Assembly (NCBI RefSeq): GCF_016906305.1 | Contig: NZ_JADDOL010000001.1 | Coordinates: forward strand, 124,001-188,000 | DNA: 64,000 bases | Direction: 5' to 3' | From: Alloalcanivorax marinus | Lineage (GTDB): Bacteria; Pseudomonadota; Gammaproteobacteria; Pseudomonadales; Alcanivoracaceae | Shown: positions 34,352 to 43,141 of the stretch, in pieces | Layout of the letters: each line of letters starts with the position of its first letter | How positions within the stretch are numbered: position 1 is the stretch's first letter | The notes under the pieces: model-generated | Databases searched by the model: none | What the model was told of the DNA's origin: nothing | What the model saw: only the letters and a program-made list of their open reading frames with translations | Translations under genes and position numbers: made by a program

Positions 34352-34373
34352 CGGGTCTCCCAGCCGGCCGCCG

Positions 34374-35525
34374 TCAGGGCATCAGCGCGGGCAGTTCCTT
34401 GTTGAGTTTGAGCTTTTCCTTGACCGCTTCGCCGGTGAGGGCGTAGCCGCGCAGGGCGCCTTCTTTGTCGCGGAACAGGGCCTGCACGTCGTTGCCGTCG
34501 GCCTGGACCTCCCATTCGCCGTCCAGCTCCTCCGGCGGCGGGCACACCACCACCGGGCAGGCCGGGGTCTTGATGGTCACCGGCATCACGCCGTAGCTCA
34601 CCGGGGTGGGCTCGCCGGCCAGGGTTTTGGCCAGGGCCCGGGCGCCGGCCATCAGAGGCAGGACGTACGGCAGCACATGGCCTTCCACCTCGGCGCAGTC
34701 GCCCAGGGCATAGACGTTATCGGCGCTGGTGCGCAGGGTACGGTCGGTGAGGATGCCACGGTTGGTGCGCAGGCCGGCGTCCTTGGCGATGTCGATGCGC
34801 GGCCGCAGGCCGATGGCGGACAGCACCAGGTCGGATTTCAGGTGCGTGCCATCGGACAGCTCGGTGACCAGACCCGCGCCCTCCCGGTCGTGGTGCACCG
34901 CTTTGGCCAGCGGCCCGAAATGAAAGGTCACGCCCAGGCTTTCCAGGCCGCGCCCCACCGCCGCGGAGGCCGCCTCCGGCAGCAGCATGGGCAGGCAGCG
35001 GCCCAGGGGTTCCACCAGGTTCACCTGGAAGCCGCCGTTGGACAGATCGTTGGCGAATTCGCAGCCGATCAGGCCGCCGCCCAGAATGGTGACGCTCTTC
35101 TTGCCGTCCAGGGCCTGCCGGAAGCGGGCGTAATCCATCAGGTCGTTGACCGAGAACACCTCGCCCACCGCGTCGCCTTCCAGGGGCGGCGTCCAGGTGT
35201 CCGCGCCCAGGGCCAGCACCAGGGCGCTGTAATCCAGATGGTCGTCCGGCAGCAGCACGCGCTGCTTGTCGGTGTCGATGCCGGCCACATGGACGCCGGT
35301 GCGCACGGTGACGTTGAACTGCTCGGCGACCTGTTCCGGCGTGGCCATGGCCAGCTGGTCGGCGGTCTTGTCCTTGGTGAAGCCGGTGGAGAGCATGGGC
35401 TTGGAATAGTTGCGCCCGTCGTCGGCGGTGAGCACCACCACCGGCGTTTCCTTATCCAGCTTGCGGAATTCCTTGACCGTGTTGAAGCCGGCCAGGCCGG
35501 ATCCGATAACGACGATGGGGTTCAT
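34374..35525 (-). CDS. rubB: Rubredoxin reductase (NADH-dependent)
   Basis: A 383-residue FAD/NAD(P)H oxidoreductase of the AlkT/RubB type: N-terminal FAD motif VVIGSGLAGF, NRKxxS-like KPMLSTGF, central NADH motif TILGGGLIGCEFA and C-terminal FAD motif YALGDCAEVEGH. It passes electrons from NADH to rubredoxin, which feeds membrane alkane hydroxylase AlkB or peroxide-reducing partners. The rubredoxin gene lies just upstream (58 bases) in the same direction. In Alcanivorax and Acinetobacter the rubA-rubB pair is separate from alkB (known). No alkane hydroxylase gene is in this window. Confidence 0.94.
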   Translation of the reverse strand: MNPIVVIGSGLAGFNTVKEFRKLDKETPVVVLTADDGRNYSKPMLSTGFTKDKTADQLAMATPEQVAEQFNVTVRTGVHVAGIDTDKQRVLLPDDHLDYSALVLALGADTWTPPLEGDAVGEVFSVNDLMDYARFRQALDGKKSVTILGGGLIGCEFANDLSNGGFQVNLVEPLGRCLPMLLPEAASAAVGRGLESLGVTFHFGPLAKAVHHDREGAGLVTELSDGTHLKSDLVLSAIGLRPRIDIAKDAGLRTNRGILTDRTLRTSADNVYALGDCAEVEGHVLPYVLPLMAGARALAKTLAGEPTPVSYGVMPVTIKTPACPVVVCPPPEELDGEWEVQADGNDVQALFRDKEGALRGYALTGEAVKEKLKLNKELPALMP

Positions 35526-35583
35526 GGCGGGTCCTGGGTCATCTTGCGGTGAGTGGCGAAGGCGAGGAACGGGCCGGGGCGGT

Positions 35584-35748
35584 TCAGATCTCGATCATCT
35601 CGAAGTCTTCCTTGCCCACGCCGCAGTCCGGGCACACCCAGTCCTCCGGGACATCTTCCCATTTGGTACCGGGCTCGATGCCTTCCTCGGGCAGGCCTTC
35701 TTCCTCATCGTAGATGAAGCCGCACACCACGCATTCCCATTTCTTCAT
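35584..35748 (-). CDS. rubA: Rubredoxin
   Basis: A 54-residue rubredoxin with the iron site Cys6-x2-Cys9 (CVVCG) and Cys39-x2-Cys42 (CPDCG), plus the usual FIYDEEEG and [23 protein letters not shown] tail is characteristic of AlkG2-type (functional for alkane hydroxylation) rubredoxins. It transfers electrons from rubredoxin reductase. GAGGTTTAAGC precedes the ATG at 35748. It probably forms an operon with rubB. Confidence 0.96.
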   Translation of the reverse strand: MKKWECVVCGFIYDEEEGLPEEGIEPGTKWEDVPEDWVCPDCGVGKEDFEMIEI

Positions 35749-35975
35749 GCTTAAACCTCGTTTCGTCGGAAGCCGGGCCCGGGTAGACGGGCCGTTCCAG
35801 GGGCCCGCTAACGTAGCCACGGCCGCCGTAAAAATCAATGACAGTGGATAATGGCACCTTTGCCGGACGGCCATGCCGCGCCGCCCCGTCGAGGTAAGCA
35901 GGGTTCGTGCCGACCCTTGATCGGACGGTCATCCTGGGCCATAGTCCCCGCGCCCGCCGCGATTGAGCGAACACC

Positions 35976-36494
35976 ATGCCCGATACCGCCCTGCGCGCCG
36001 ATACCCGCTGGCGCGCCCAGGAACGCCTTGTTTTGCCTCCCCTGATCCGGGATTGGCTGGCGGACCCCGGCTCCCTGACCGCCCGGCTGCGCCGCCACGG
36101 CCCGTTCCGGGTGGCCCCGCGTCACGGCGCCATCGAACGGCCCACCCTGGAAGAGCAGGCCCAGTTGGGCCGCATCGGGCGCCGGTACGCCCTGATCCGC
36201 GAAGTCACCCTGTATGTCCATGAACAGCCGGTGGTGGAAGCGCGCAGCGTGCTGCCACTGGCCAGCCTGGCCAACGCCAACCGCAGCCTCGGCCACATGG
36301 GCAGCCGCTCCCTGGGCAGCGAGCTGTACCGCCGGCCCCTGGCGCACCGCGACCAGGTGTGGGTGCGCTTCGGTCTCAGCCCCTCTGGCCAGGGGCCCTG
36401 CTGGGGGCGACAATCCCGGTTCGTGAAGCGCGGCCGGCCGCTGCTGGTGGCCGAGCATTTTCTGCCCGCGCTGTGGGAACTGATAAGGGACTGA
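35976..36494 (+). CDS. ubiC: Chorismate-pyruvate lyase UbiC
   Basis: A 172-residue enzyme that converts chorismate to 4-hydroxybenzoate plus pyruvate, the first step of ubiquinone synthesis. It contains LLPPLIRDWL-like start, REVTLYVHEQPVVEARSVLP with the conserved Arg/Glu pair, and the terminal FVKRGRPLLVAEHFLP. Product-binding Glu and Arg positions are present. The next gene is ubiA after 3 bases, so they are a typical ubiCA operon. Divergent from rubA. Confidence 0.92.
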   Translation: MPDTALRADTRWRAQERLVLPPLIRDWLADPGSLTARLRRHGPFRVAPRHGAIERPTLEEQAQLGRIGRRYALIREVTLYVHEQPVVEARSVLPLASLANANRSLGHMGSRSLGSELYRRPLAHRDQVWVRFGLSPSGQGPCWGRQSRFVKRGRPLLVAEHFLPALWELIRD

Positions 36495-36497
36495 CCT

Positions 36498-37379
36498 ATG
36501 CTCGCCTTCGTGGAGCACCGCTGGCCCTCGCTGTGGCCCTGGATTCAGCTGATGCGGCTGGACCGGCCGATCGGCAGCATGCTGCTGATGTGGCCCACCC
36601 TGTGGGCGCTGTGGATCGCCGGCGACGGGACGCCCAGCCTCAAGCACATCCTGGTGTTCGTGCTCGGTGTCTATGTGATGCGCGCCGCCGGCTGCGTGAT
36701 CAACGATTTCGCCGACCGCGACTTCGACGGCCACGTGACGCGCACCCGGGAACGGCCGCTGGCCACCGGCGCCCTGAGCGCCAAACAGGCGCTGCTGCTG
36801 TTCTGCGCCCTGGGCCTGCTGGCCTTCGTGCTGGTGCTGTTTCTGAATCGCTTCACCCTGCTGCTGTCGTTCGGCGGCCTGGCCCTGGCCATGCTCTACC
36901 CCTTCACCAAGCGTTTCACCTATTTGCCACAACTGTTTCTCGGCGCCGCCTTCAGCTGGGCGATTCCCATGGCGTTCGCCGCCGAGACCGAAAGCGTGCC
37001 CGAAATCGCCTGGCTGCTGTTCGTCACCAACCTGCTGTGGACGGTGGGCTACGACACCGAGTACGCCATGTGCGACCGGGAGGACGATCTCAAGATCGGC
37101 GTGAAGAGCACCGCCATTCTGTTCGGCGACCTGGACCGGCTGATGGTGGGCGCGCTGCAGGCGCTGACCCTGGTGGCGCTGTGGCTGGTGGGCCAGCGGC
37201 TGGGCCTGACCTGGCCCTGGTATCTGGGCCTGGCCGGCATGGCGGCCGGGTTCGCGCACCAGCAGTGGCGCATCCGCTACCGCCAGCCCGGGCCGTGCTT
37301 TCAGGCGTTTCTCAGCAACCACTGGGCCGGCGCCAGTGTGTTCGCCGGCCTCTATTTCCATTACCTGATCAGCGCCTGA
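36498..37379 (+). CDS. ubiA: 4-hydroxybenzoate octaprenyltransferase UbiA
   Basis: A 293-residue membrane prenyltransferase with about eight helices. The two Asp-rich prenyl-diphosphate sites are [15 protein letters not shown] (residues about 70-84) and [20 protein letters not shown] (about 186-205). It prenylates 4-hydroxybenzoate in ubiquinone synthesis. It is the second gene of ubiCA. The phoB promoter lies just downstream. Confidence 0.96.
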   Translation: MLAFVEHRWPSLWPWIQLMRLDRPIGSMLLMWPTLWALWIAGDGTPSLKHILVFVLGVYVMRAAGCVINDFADRDFDGHVTRTRERPLATGALSAKQALLLFCALGLLAFVLVLFLNRFTLLLSFGGLALAMLYPFTKRFTYLPQLFLGAAFSWAIPMAFAAETESVPEIAWLLFVTNLLWTVGYDTEYAMCDREDDLKIGVKSTAILFGDLDRLMVGALQALTLVALWLVGQRLGLTWPWYLGLAGMAAGFAHQQWRIRYRQPGPCFQAFLSNHWAGASVFAGLYFHYLISA

Positions 37380-37391
37380 AAAGGTGCTAAT

Positions 37392-37425
37392 TTGTCATCA
37401 GGATGTCATAAAAAGGCAATCTAAT
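37392..37425 (+). promoter_or_regulatory. Pho box and -10 of phoB
   Basis: TTGTCAT-CAGG-ATGTCAT at 37392-37409 (consensus CTGTCAT-n4-CTGTCAT) followed after exactly 10 bases by TCTAAT (37420-37425). This is the class of PhoB-activated promoter in which the Pho box replaces the -35, implying positive autoregulation of phoB. Confidence 0.88.
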
Positions 37426-37462
37426 AGGGGCACTTCAACGGGAGAACCCAGAGAACGCCATT

Positions 37463-38167
37463 ATGTCCCGCAACCGCATTCTGATCGTCGACGATGAACC
37501 CGCCATCCGCGAGATGGTGGCCGTGGCCCTGGAGCTGGCCGACTTTGACGTGCTCGAGGCCGAGAACGCCCAGCGCGCCCATGAACGCATCGTCGATGAA
37601 CGGCCCGACCTGGTCCTGCTGGACTGGATGCTGCCCTCGGTGAGCGGTATCGAGCTGGCGCGGCGCCTCAAGCGCGAGGACGCCACCGCAGAGGTGCCGA
37701 TCATCATGCTTACGGCCAAGAGCGAGGAAGACAACAAGATCCAGGGCCTGGACGTGGGCGCCGACGATTACATCACCAAGCCGTTTTCCACCCGCGAGCT
37801 GATTTCGCGCATCAAGGCGGTGCTGCGCCGGTCTTCGGTGACGGCGGCGGAGAAAGCCATCGATGTGGAAGGTCTTTGCCTGGATCCGGTGAGCCATCGC
37901 ATCAGCGCCCATGGCGAGCCGGTGGACATGGGCCCCACCGAGTACCGCTTGCTGGAGTTCTTCATGAGCCACCAGGAGCGCGCCTATTCCCGGACCCAGT
38001 TGCTGGATCAGGTGTGGGGGGCGAACGTGTACGTGGAGGATCGCACCATTGATGTGCACATCCGGCGGTTGCGTAAGGCGTTGGCGCCGCACGGGTTTGA
38101 TGGGTTTATTCAGACGGTGCGGGGGACGGGTTATCGGTTCTCGGTGAAGACCAGCCAGGCTTCGTAA
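37463..38167 (+). CDS. phoB: Phosphate regulon response regulator PhoB
   Basis: A 234-residue OmpR-family regulator. The receiver domain has the acidic pair DDE (10-12), phospho-acceptor Asp54 in LVLLDWMLP and Lys in LTAKSEED. The C-terminal winged helix has [30 protein letters not shown] and [13 protein letters not shown]. It activates genes with Pho boxes, including its own and pstS in this window. It is followed, after a nested hairpin repeat, by phoR. Confidence 0.97.
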   Translation: MSRNRILIVDDEPAIREMVAVALELADFDVLEAENAQRAHERIVDERPDLVLLDWMLPSVSGIELARRLKREDATAEVPIIMLTAKSEEDNKIQGLDVGADDYITKPFSTRELISRIKAVLRRSSVTAAEKAIDVEGLCLDPVSHRISAHGEPVDMGPTEYRLLEFFMSHQERAYSRTQLLDQVWGANVYVEDRTIDVHIRRLRKALAPHGFDGFIQTVRGTGYRFSVKTSQAS

Positions 38168-38183
38168 TTCCTGGTGTTGGGGC

Positions 38184-38288
38184 GCGGGATTGGATTTCCG
38201 GTCCCGGACACGCTGCAAGTACGTCCGTGTAAGCTCGAGCTGGCCATCCCTGGCCAGCTACGGTCCGGGACCGAAAATCCAATCCCGC
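38184..38288. repeat. Nested inverted repeat between phoB and phoR
   Basis: Outer arms 38184-38209 and 38263-38288 are 26-base inverted repeats with one mismatch. Inside lie AGCTGGCCA-TCCC-TGGCCAGCT (38238-38259, perfect 9-bp stem) and a weaker ACACG/CGTGT stem (38208-38230). The whole 105 bases can fold into a cruciform-like multi-hairpin. The motif GCAAGTACGTCCGTGTAAGC resembles short hairpin repeats seen scattered in marine gammaproteobacteria (from memory, not searched). Confidence 0.8.
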
Positions 38289-38359
38289 TTCGCGTTAACC
38301 GCCGTGACGCCTTGCTGGTTTGGGGTTAGTGTGCGGTTAGGCATTTTGAGACGTTTTCC

Positions 38360-39688
38360 ATGAAGCATCCCTCCGGTATGCGGGCCAGTCTGGCCAAGGA
38401 AGTGAATCGGATTCTGATTCTGGTGGCGGCCGGGGTGGCGTTGTGTGTGTTGTGGCGCAGCGTGTGGCCGTTGGTGGCGGTGCTGGGGTTGTACATCGTG
38501 TGGAGCACGCGGCAGTTGTTCGCGTTGTACGTGTGGCTGGTGCGCGAGGAGCATACCGATCCGCCGGACAGCGTGGGGCTCTGGGGCGAGTTCTATACCC
38601 GGTTGGAGCATCTGTTCCGTCAGGAGCGGCGGGCGCAGGACAATCTGCAGGGCATCATCCAGCGGGCCCAGGCGTCGGTGAACGCGCTGGAGGACGTGGT
38701 GGTGATGATCGACCGCCACGGTCATCTGGAGTACTGGAACCATGCCGCAGAGCGGCATCTGGGGTTTCGGCCGGACAAGGATCTGGGCCAGCCGTTGACC
38801 AATCTGATGCGCCATCCGCGTTTTACCGATTACCTCAGCCAGGGGCGCTTCAACGAGCCGCTGGAAATTCCTTCCCCGGTCAACGACAGCCGCATTCTGC
38901 AGTTCCGGATCACCGAGTTCGGCGAGGGGGATCAGTTGATCCTGGCGCGGGACATGACCCGGCTTCATCACCTGGAAGAGATGCGCAAGGATTTCGTGGC
39001 CAACGTGAGCCACGAGTTGAAAACGCCGCTGACCGTGCTCAAGGGGTATCTGGAAACGCTGCAGGATACGGTGCCGGAGGAACAGACCCGGTTGCGGCGG
39101 GCCTTGCAGCAGATGAGCACGCAAAGCCACCGCATGGAGGCACTGGTCAACGATCTGCTGCTGTTGTCGCGGCTGGAGAACACCAAGGCGGACAACACCG
39201 GCCAGGCGGTGGCGGTGCACGGCATGCTGCACCGGATGCGCGAAAGCGCCCTGGCGCTGATGCCGGAGAAGCACCACCGGATCACGTTGACGGTGCCGGA
39301 GGACGCCCGCTTGCTGGCCAATCCGGCGGAGTTGGAAAGCGCTTTCGGCAACCTGATCACCAACGCGGTGAAGTACACGCCGGCGGAGGGCCACATTCAT
39401 ATTGAGTGGTGGCGCGACGACAAGGGCGGCCATTTGTCGGTGACCGACGACGGGGTGGGCATCGATCCGCAGCACATTCCGCGCCTTACCGAGCGCTTCT
39501 ACCGGCCGGACAACAGCCGGGTCACCCAGACCGGCGGCACCGGGCTGGGGCTGGCCATCGTCAAACACGTGATGCTGCGCCACGACGGCAAGCTGGAAAT
39601 CCAGAGCGCCCTGGGCAAGGGCAGCACCTTCACCTGTCACTTTCCGCCGGCGCGGCTGGTGGACAAGCCCGCCCTGGCGAACACCTGA
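38360..39688 (+). CDS. phoR: Phosphate regulon sensor histidine kinase PhoR
   Basis: A 442-residue kinase with two close N-terminal membrane helices (ILILVAAGVALCVLW and WPLVAVLGLYIVW), a charged linker, a PAS domain (about 105-205, VVMIDRHGHLEYWN), the HisKA box FVANVSHELKTPLTVLKGYLE, the N box NLITNAVKYTP and G boxes DDGVGID and GGTGLGLAIVKHV. Like other PhoRs it lacks a large periplasmic domain and is thought to sense PstSCAB-PhoU state. It phosphorylates PhoB. A repeat element separates the two genes, which could lower phoR expression relative to phoB. Confidence 0.96.
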   Translation: MKHPSGMRASLAKEVNRILILVAAGVALCVLWRSVWPLVAVLGLYIVWSTRQLFALYVWLVREEHTDPPDSVGLWGEFYTRLEHLFRQERRAQDNLQGIIQRAQASVNALEDVVVMIDRHGHLEYWNHAAERHLGFRPDKDLGQPLTNLMRHPRFTDYLSQGRFNEPLEIPSPVNDSRILQFRITEFGEGDQLILARDMTRLHHLEEMRKDFVANVSHELKTPLTVLKGYLETLQDTVPEEQTRLRRALQQMSTQSHRMEALVNDLLLLSRLENTKADNTGQAVAVHGMLHRMRESALALMPEKHHRITLTVPEDARLLANPAELESAFGNLITNAVKYTPAEGHIHIEWWRDDKGGHLSVTDDGVGIDPQHIPRLTERFYRPDNSRVTQTGGTGLGLAIVKHVMLRHDGKLEIQSALGKGSTFTCHFPPARLVDKPALANT

Positions 39689-39743
39689 CGGACCGCCGCA
39701 TCATCGGCGTACGACATGCCACGGCCGCGATAACGTGCCGCGA

Positions 39744-39950
39744 TCAGTAGTGCGGCGGCGGCGCGTCCTGAATGCGCAGCGCCGCCAGTTCCTCACCCTG
39801 CTCCACCACCCGGTCGACCAGCTTGCGGCAGGCGGTTTCCAGCTCGTCCAGCTTGCGCTGCTGATCGGCCACCACCCGGTTGAGGCTGGCCACCAGGTCT
39901 TCCTGGTAGGCCAGCTTGGTTTCGATATCGAGAAAACGGTCTTCGCTCAT
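39744..39950 (-). CDS. slyX: SlyX family protein
   Basis: A 68-residue coiled-coil protein (LETKLAYQEDLVASLNRVVADQQRKLDELETACRKLVDRV-like heptads) ending in APPPHY, the conserved SlyX C-terminus. Function is unknown. The ATG at 39950 follows AGGAGGTGTC, a very strong ribosome site. It is convergent with phoR. Confidence 0.92.
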   Translation of the reverse strand: MSEDRFLDIETKLAYQEDLVASLNRVVADQQRKLDELETACRKLVDRVVEQGEELAALRIQDAPPPHY

Positions 39951-39996
39951 GACACCTCCTGAAGCGGAGCGGCAGTATAGCGCCACACCCGGGGCG

Positions 39997-40590
39997 CTAC
40001 ACGGCGCCGGCCAGCACCGACTGCGCCAGATCCAGCGGGTCCTCCTCCAGCCAGTCCAGTTGTCCGTCCAGCGACAGCTGCGACAGGCCGTGGACCAGCG
40101 CCCAGGCGCGCACCGCCGCGCGGGTGACACGGGCCGGCTCCGGCGCCGCGCCGGGCCAGCCCCGCGCCACCGCCTGGCGCAGCGCCTCGAAGGACGCCCG
40201 GGACGCCTCGCTCAGTTCATCGCCGCGACGTTGCGGCGGGATCACGCTGAACATCAGCCCGAACAGGGCCGGATGCTGATGGGCGAAGCGCACATAGCTG
40301 CGCCCGGCGGCCAGCAGCTGTTCGCCGTCGGCGGCGCCGGCTTCCGCCTCGTGCTGGGCCGCGCTCAGGCGCCGGAACCCTTCCGACGCCAGCGCCTGCA
40401 GCAGCGCCTCCTTGTTGGCGAAATGCCGGTAGCTGGCGTTGGCGGTCACGCCCACCCGGCGGGCCAGTTCGCGCAGACTGAAGCCGCTGCCGCCGCTTTC
40501 CGCCAGCAGCGTCAGACCTTCTTCCACCAGGGCGCGGCGCAGGTCGCCGTGGTGATAGCGCCCGGTGGGCGTTTTCTTTGATGAGGGCAC
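39997..40590 (-). CDS. TetR family transcriptional regulator
   Basis: A 197-residue repressor-type protein. Its N-terminal HTH is YHHGDLRRALVEEGLTLLAESGGSGFSLRELARRVGVTANASYRHFANKEALL-like, and its C-terminal ligand domain contains AVRAWALVHGLSQLSLDGQL, the WHG pattern. The ATG at 40590 is followed upstream (40612-40628) by a perfect palindrome that is probably its own operator. No obvious target gene is next to it other than itself; the manganese exporter lies 315 bases away in the opposite direction behind a riboswitch. Confidence 0.92.
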   Translation of the reverse strand: MPSSKKTPTGRYHHGDLRRALVEEGLTLLAESGGSGFSLRELARRVGVTANASYRHFANKEALLQALASEGFRRLSAAQHEAEAGAADGEQLLAAGRSYVRFAHQHPALFGLMFSVIPPQRRGDELSEASRASFEALRQAVARGWPGAAPEPARVTRAAVRAWALVHGLSQLSLDGQLDWLEEDPLDLAQSVLAGAV

Positions 40591-40611
40591 CCGTACACCT
40601 TCCTTTCCTTC

Positions 40612-40628
40612 GTATGTTTACAACATAC
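40612..40628 (-). promoter_or_regulatory. Autoregulatory operator of the TetR gene
   Basis: GTATGTT-TAC-AACATAC, a perfect 7-3-7 palindrome 22 bases upstream of the TetR start codon, in the position of its core promoter. Confidence 0.7.
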
Positions 40629-40696
40629 ACATGAGGCCATGGGGAGCCCAGCGCCGCGCGCTTGATTTAAGCCCCTGCCGCCGCTAAGGTTATCGC

Positions 40697-40840
40697 CGTC
40701 TTGGGGGAGTAGTCGCCGGGCCACCCCGCCCTGACGGTCGTCAACATAGTTGCGCCTCAATGCGCATGGCGGCCGTGTCCCGCGCGCGAAGCCGTTCGCG
40801 CCGCGGTATCGACGAGACCTGAGGCATTATCCGTATTCCG
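40697..40840 (+). ncRNA. yybP-ykoY (manganese) riboswitch
   Basis: The leader contains the family's landmark strings in order: GGGGGAGTAG (40703-40712), GTCAACATAGTTGC (about 40739-40753) and GACGAGACCTGAGGCA (about 40811-40826). It stands directly in front of a TMEM165/GDT1 manganese exporter gene, the classic regulon of this Mn2+-sensing class. A long terminator-like hairpin follows at 40842-40891. Confidence 0.88.
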
Positions 40841-40841
40841 C

Positions 40842-40891
40842 GGGGGCGGGATCGACGGGTGATGTCTCCGGTATTGGTCGATCCCGCCCCC
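40842..40891 (+). terminator. Riboswitch expression-platform hairpin
   Basis: A perfect 15-bp GC-rich stem (40842-40856 paired with 40877-40891, loop of 20 bases). Its 3' foot abuts AAGGA (40894-40898), the ribosome site of the exporter. No T-run follows, so it may control translation or Rho access rather than intrinsic termination. Confidence 0.7.
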
Positions 40892-40904
40892 TTAAGGAAC
40901 TCCG

Positions 40905-41453
40905 TTGGACGCTTTTCTTTCTTCCACCCTGCTGGTCGCCCTGGGCGAAATCGGCGATAAAACCCAATTGCTGTCCCTGGCGCTGGTGGTGCGCTACCGC
41001 AAACCCTGGCCGATTCTCGCCGGCGTGATCGTCGCCACCCTGGTCAACCACGGCATCAGTGTGTGGTTCGGCGACTGGCTCGCGGACACTATCCCGACGG
41101 ATTGGCTGCGATGGATCCTGGGTTTGAGCTTTATCGCCCTGGGCCTGTGGATGCTGATTCCCGACAAGGACGAGGAGGTGGGCGACAAATACCGCTTCGG
41201 CCCCTTCCTGACCAGCCTGGTGCTGTTCTTCATCGCCGAGATCGGCGACAAGACCCAGGTGGCCACGGTGGCCCTGGCGGTGCGCTTCCAGGAGTTCTGG
41301 CCGGTGCTTCTGGGTACCACCACGGGTATGATCGCCGCCAACCTGCCGGTGATCTGGGTGGCCCACCGTCTCGCCAGCGAGCGTTTCGAGGTGTGGGCCC
41401 ACCGGATCAGCGCCGCCCTGTTCATCGCCTTCGGTGTCTGGGCACTGATCTGA
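40905..41453 (+). CDS. TMEM165/GDT1 family manganese exporter
   Basis: A 182-residue membrane protein with six predicted helices and two copies of the cation-binding motif E-x-G-D-(K/R)-(T/S): LGEIGDKTQ near residue 13 and AEIGDKTQV near residue 107. Known members (MneA, GDT1/TMEM165) export Mn2+. The start is TTG at 40905, since MDAFLSSTLLVALGEIGDKTQ matches the family N-terminus and AAGGA lies six bases upstream. Expression is probably switched on by manganese through the upstream riboswitch. Confidence 0.93.
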   Translation: MDAFLSSTLLVALGEIGDKTQLLSLALVVRYRKPWPILAGVIVATLVNHGISVWFGDWLADTIPTDWLRWILGLSFIALGLWMLIPDKDEEVGDKYRFGPFLTSLVLFFIAEIGDKTQVATVALAVRFQEFWPVLLGTTTGMIAANLPVIWVAHRLASERFEVWAHRISAALFIAFGVWALI

Positions 41454-41470
41454 CCTGGGGAGAAACCCGC

Positions 41471-42022
41471 ATGGCGCTGACCGCCACCATCCACAAAGCG
41501 GAACTGACCGTCTCGGACATGGACCGGGATTACTACGCCACCCACAACCTGACGGTGGCGTTGCACCCTTCCGAGACCGAGGCACGCATGATGCTGCGGC
41601 TGATGGCCTTCGCGCTCAATGCCCACGAGGATCTGTCCTTTACCCGCGGGCTCTCCAGCACCGAGGAACCGGACCTGTGGCAGCACGAGCCGGATCAAAC
41701 GCTGACGCACTGGATTGAACTGGGCATGCCCGACGAGAAACGGCTGCGCAAAGCCTGCGGGCTGGCGCGCCGGGTCACCGTTTATGTCTACGGACAACGC
41801 GGCCCCCAGGTCTGGTGGGAGGGCATGCAAGACAAGGTCCGGCGGTTCGCCAACCTGCGCATCGTCAACGTGGACCCCGCCAGCGAAGCGGCGCTGGCCG
41901 GCTATTGCCAGCGCGCCATGCAGCTGCAGGCGATGATCCAGGACGGCCAGCTCTGGTTCGGCGACACCGCCGGATCCACCGAAGTGAGCCTCGCCACCTG
42001 GTACGCCGGCGATGCCTGGTGA
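41471..42022 (+). CDS. yaeQ: YaeQ family protein
   Basis: A 183-residue protein of the YaeQ family (PD-(D/E)XK-like fold). It starts MALTATIHKAELTVSDMDRDYYATHNLTVA and has LTHWIELGMPDEKRLRKACG, both diagnostic. YaeQ has been reported as a suppressor affecting transcription elongation, but its biochemical role is not settled. It lies 17 bases after the manganese exporter in the same direction and could share the riboswitch leader. Confidence 0.93.
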   Translation: MALTATIHKAELTVSDMDRDYYATHNLTVALHPSETEARMMLRLMAFALNAHEDLSFTRGLSSTEEPDLWQHEPDQTLTHWIELGMPDEKRLRKACGLARRVTVYVYGQRGPQVWWEGMQDKVRRFANLRIVNVDPASEAALAGYCQRAMQLQAMIQDGQLWFGDTAGSTEVSLATWYAGDAW

Positions 42023-42023
42023 C

Positions 42024-42127
42024 GAGTAGAAAGTTAAAAGTTGAAAGTTAAAAGCGCGGGCACGGCCTTGCCAACGGCAGGGCTTATTTCCGCGTTTCAA
42101 CTTTTAACTTTCAACTTTTAACTACTC
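42024..42127. repeat. AT-rich inverted repeat with heptad units (bidirectional terminator)
   Basis: Arms of about 37 bases (42024-42060 and about 42089-42127) are inverted copies made of AAAGTTA/AAAGTTG heptads, with a GC-rich loop (CACGGCCTTGCC...). It lies between convergent yaeQ and the arsenite efflux gene and overlaps the latter's stop codon. Confidence 0.75.
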
Positions 42128-43141
42128 TTCAAACCAATGCCGGGTGCGATTAACGATCGCCACCAACGACAACATCACCGGCACTTCCACCAGAACCCCC
42201 ACCACCGTGGCGAGAGCCGCGCCGGAGGACAGCCCGAACAGGCTGATGGCCACCGCCACCGCCAGCTCGAAAAAGTTGGAGGTGCCGATCAGGCAGGCCG
42301 GGCCGGCCACGTTATGGGGCAGGCGCAGCCAGCGGGCGGCGACGAAGGCGATCAGGAAGATGCCGTAGGTCTGGATCAGCAGCGGTATGGCGATCAGCAC
42401 GATGGCCTGGGGCTTGGCGAGAATGGTCTGAGCCTGGAAGCCGAACAGCAGCACCACCGTGGCCAGCAGGCCCAGGACGCTGACCGGCTTGAGCGCATGG
42501 ACGAAGTCATCCACCGCCTTCTCGCCGCCGCGCCCGCTCAGCCAGCGGCGGGTGAGCGCCCCGGCCACCAGCGGCAGAAGCACGTACAGCACCGTGGACA
42601 ACACCAGCGTGTCCCAGGGCACGGTGATGTCGCTGACCCCAAGCAACAGCGCGGCGATGGGGGCGAAGGCGAACACCATGATCACGTCGTTCACCGACAC
42701 CTGCACCAGGGTGTAGTTGGCGTCGCCCTTGGTGAGGTGGCTCCATACGAACACCATGGCGGTGCACGGCGCCACGCCCAGCAGGATCATGCCGGCGATG
42801 TACTCGCTGCCGGTCTGCGGGTCCACCAGGTCGGCGAACAGCACCTTGAAGAACAGCCAGCCCAGGGCGGCCATGGTGAACGGCTTGATCAGCCAGTTCA
42901 CCACCAGGGTGAGCAGCAGGCCCTTGGGCTTGTCGCCCACCCGCTTCATGGCGGCGAAGTCGATCTGGATCATCATCGGGTAGATCATCACCCAGATGAA
43001 CACCGCCACCGCCAGGTTCACATGGGCCACCTCGAAGCCGGCCACCGCCTGGAACAGGCCCGGTGCCGCCAGCCCCAGGGCGACGCCGGCGACGATCGCC
43101 AGACCCACCCAGACACTCAAGAAGCGCTCGAAGAACGGCAT
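42122..43141 (-). CDS. arsB: ACR3-type arsenite efflux transporter
   Basis: A 339-residue membrane protein of the ACR3 family (ten helices). It has [19 protein letters not shown], the conserved [16 protein letters not shown] with the essential Cys, the [13 protein letters not shown] segment, and [14 protein letters not shown]. It extrudes arsenite produced by ArsC. Some annotations name ACR3 genes arsB or acr3. The start overlaps the end of arsC by one base (TGATG), so they are translationally coupled. Confidence 0.95.
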   Translation of the reverse strand: MPFFERFLSVWVGLAIVAGVALGLAAPGLFQAVAGFEVAHVNLAVAVFIWVMIYPMMIQIDFAAMKRVGDKPKGLLLTLVVNWLIKPFTMAALGWLFFKVLFADLVDPQTGSEYIAGMILLGVAPCTAMVFVWSHLTKGDANYTLVQVSVNDVIMVFAFAPIAALLLGVSDITVPWDTLVLSTVLYVLLPLVAGALTRRWLSGRGGEKAVDDFVHALKPVSVLGLLATVVLLFGFQAQTILAKPQAIVLIAIPLLIQTYGIFLIAFVAARWLRLPHNVAGPACLIGTSNFFELAVAVAISLFGLSSGAALATVVGVLVEVPVMLSLVAIVNRTRHWFEE

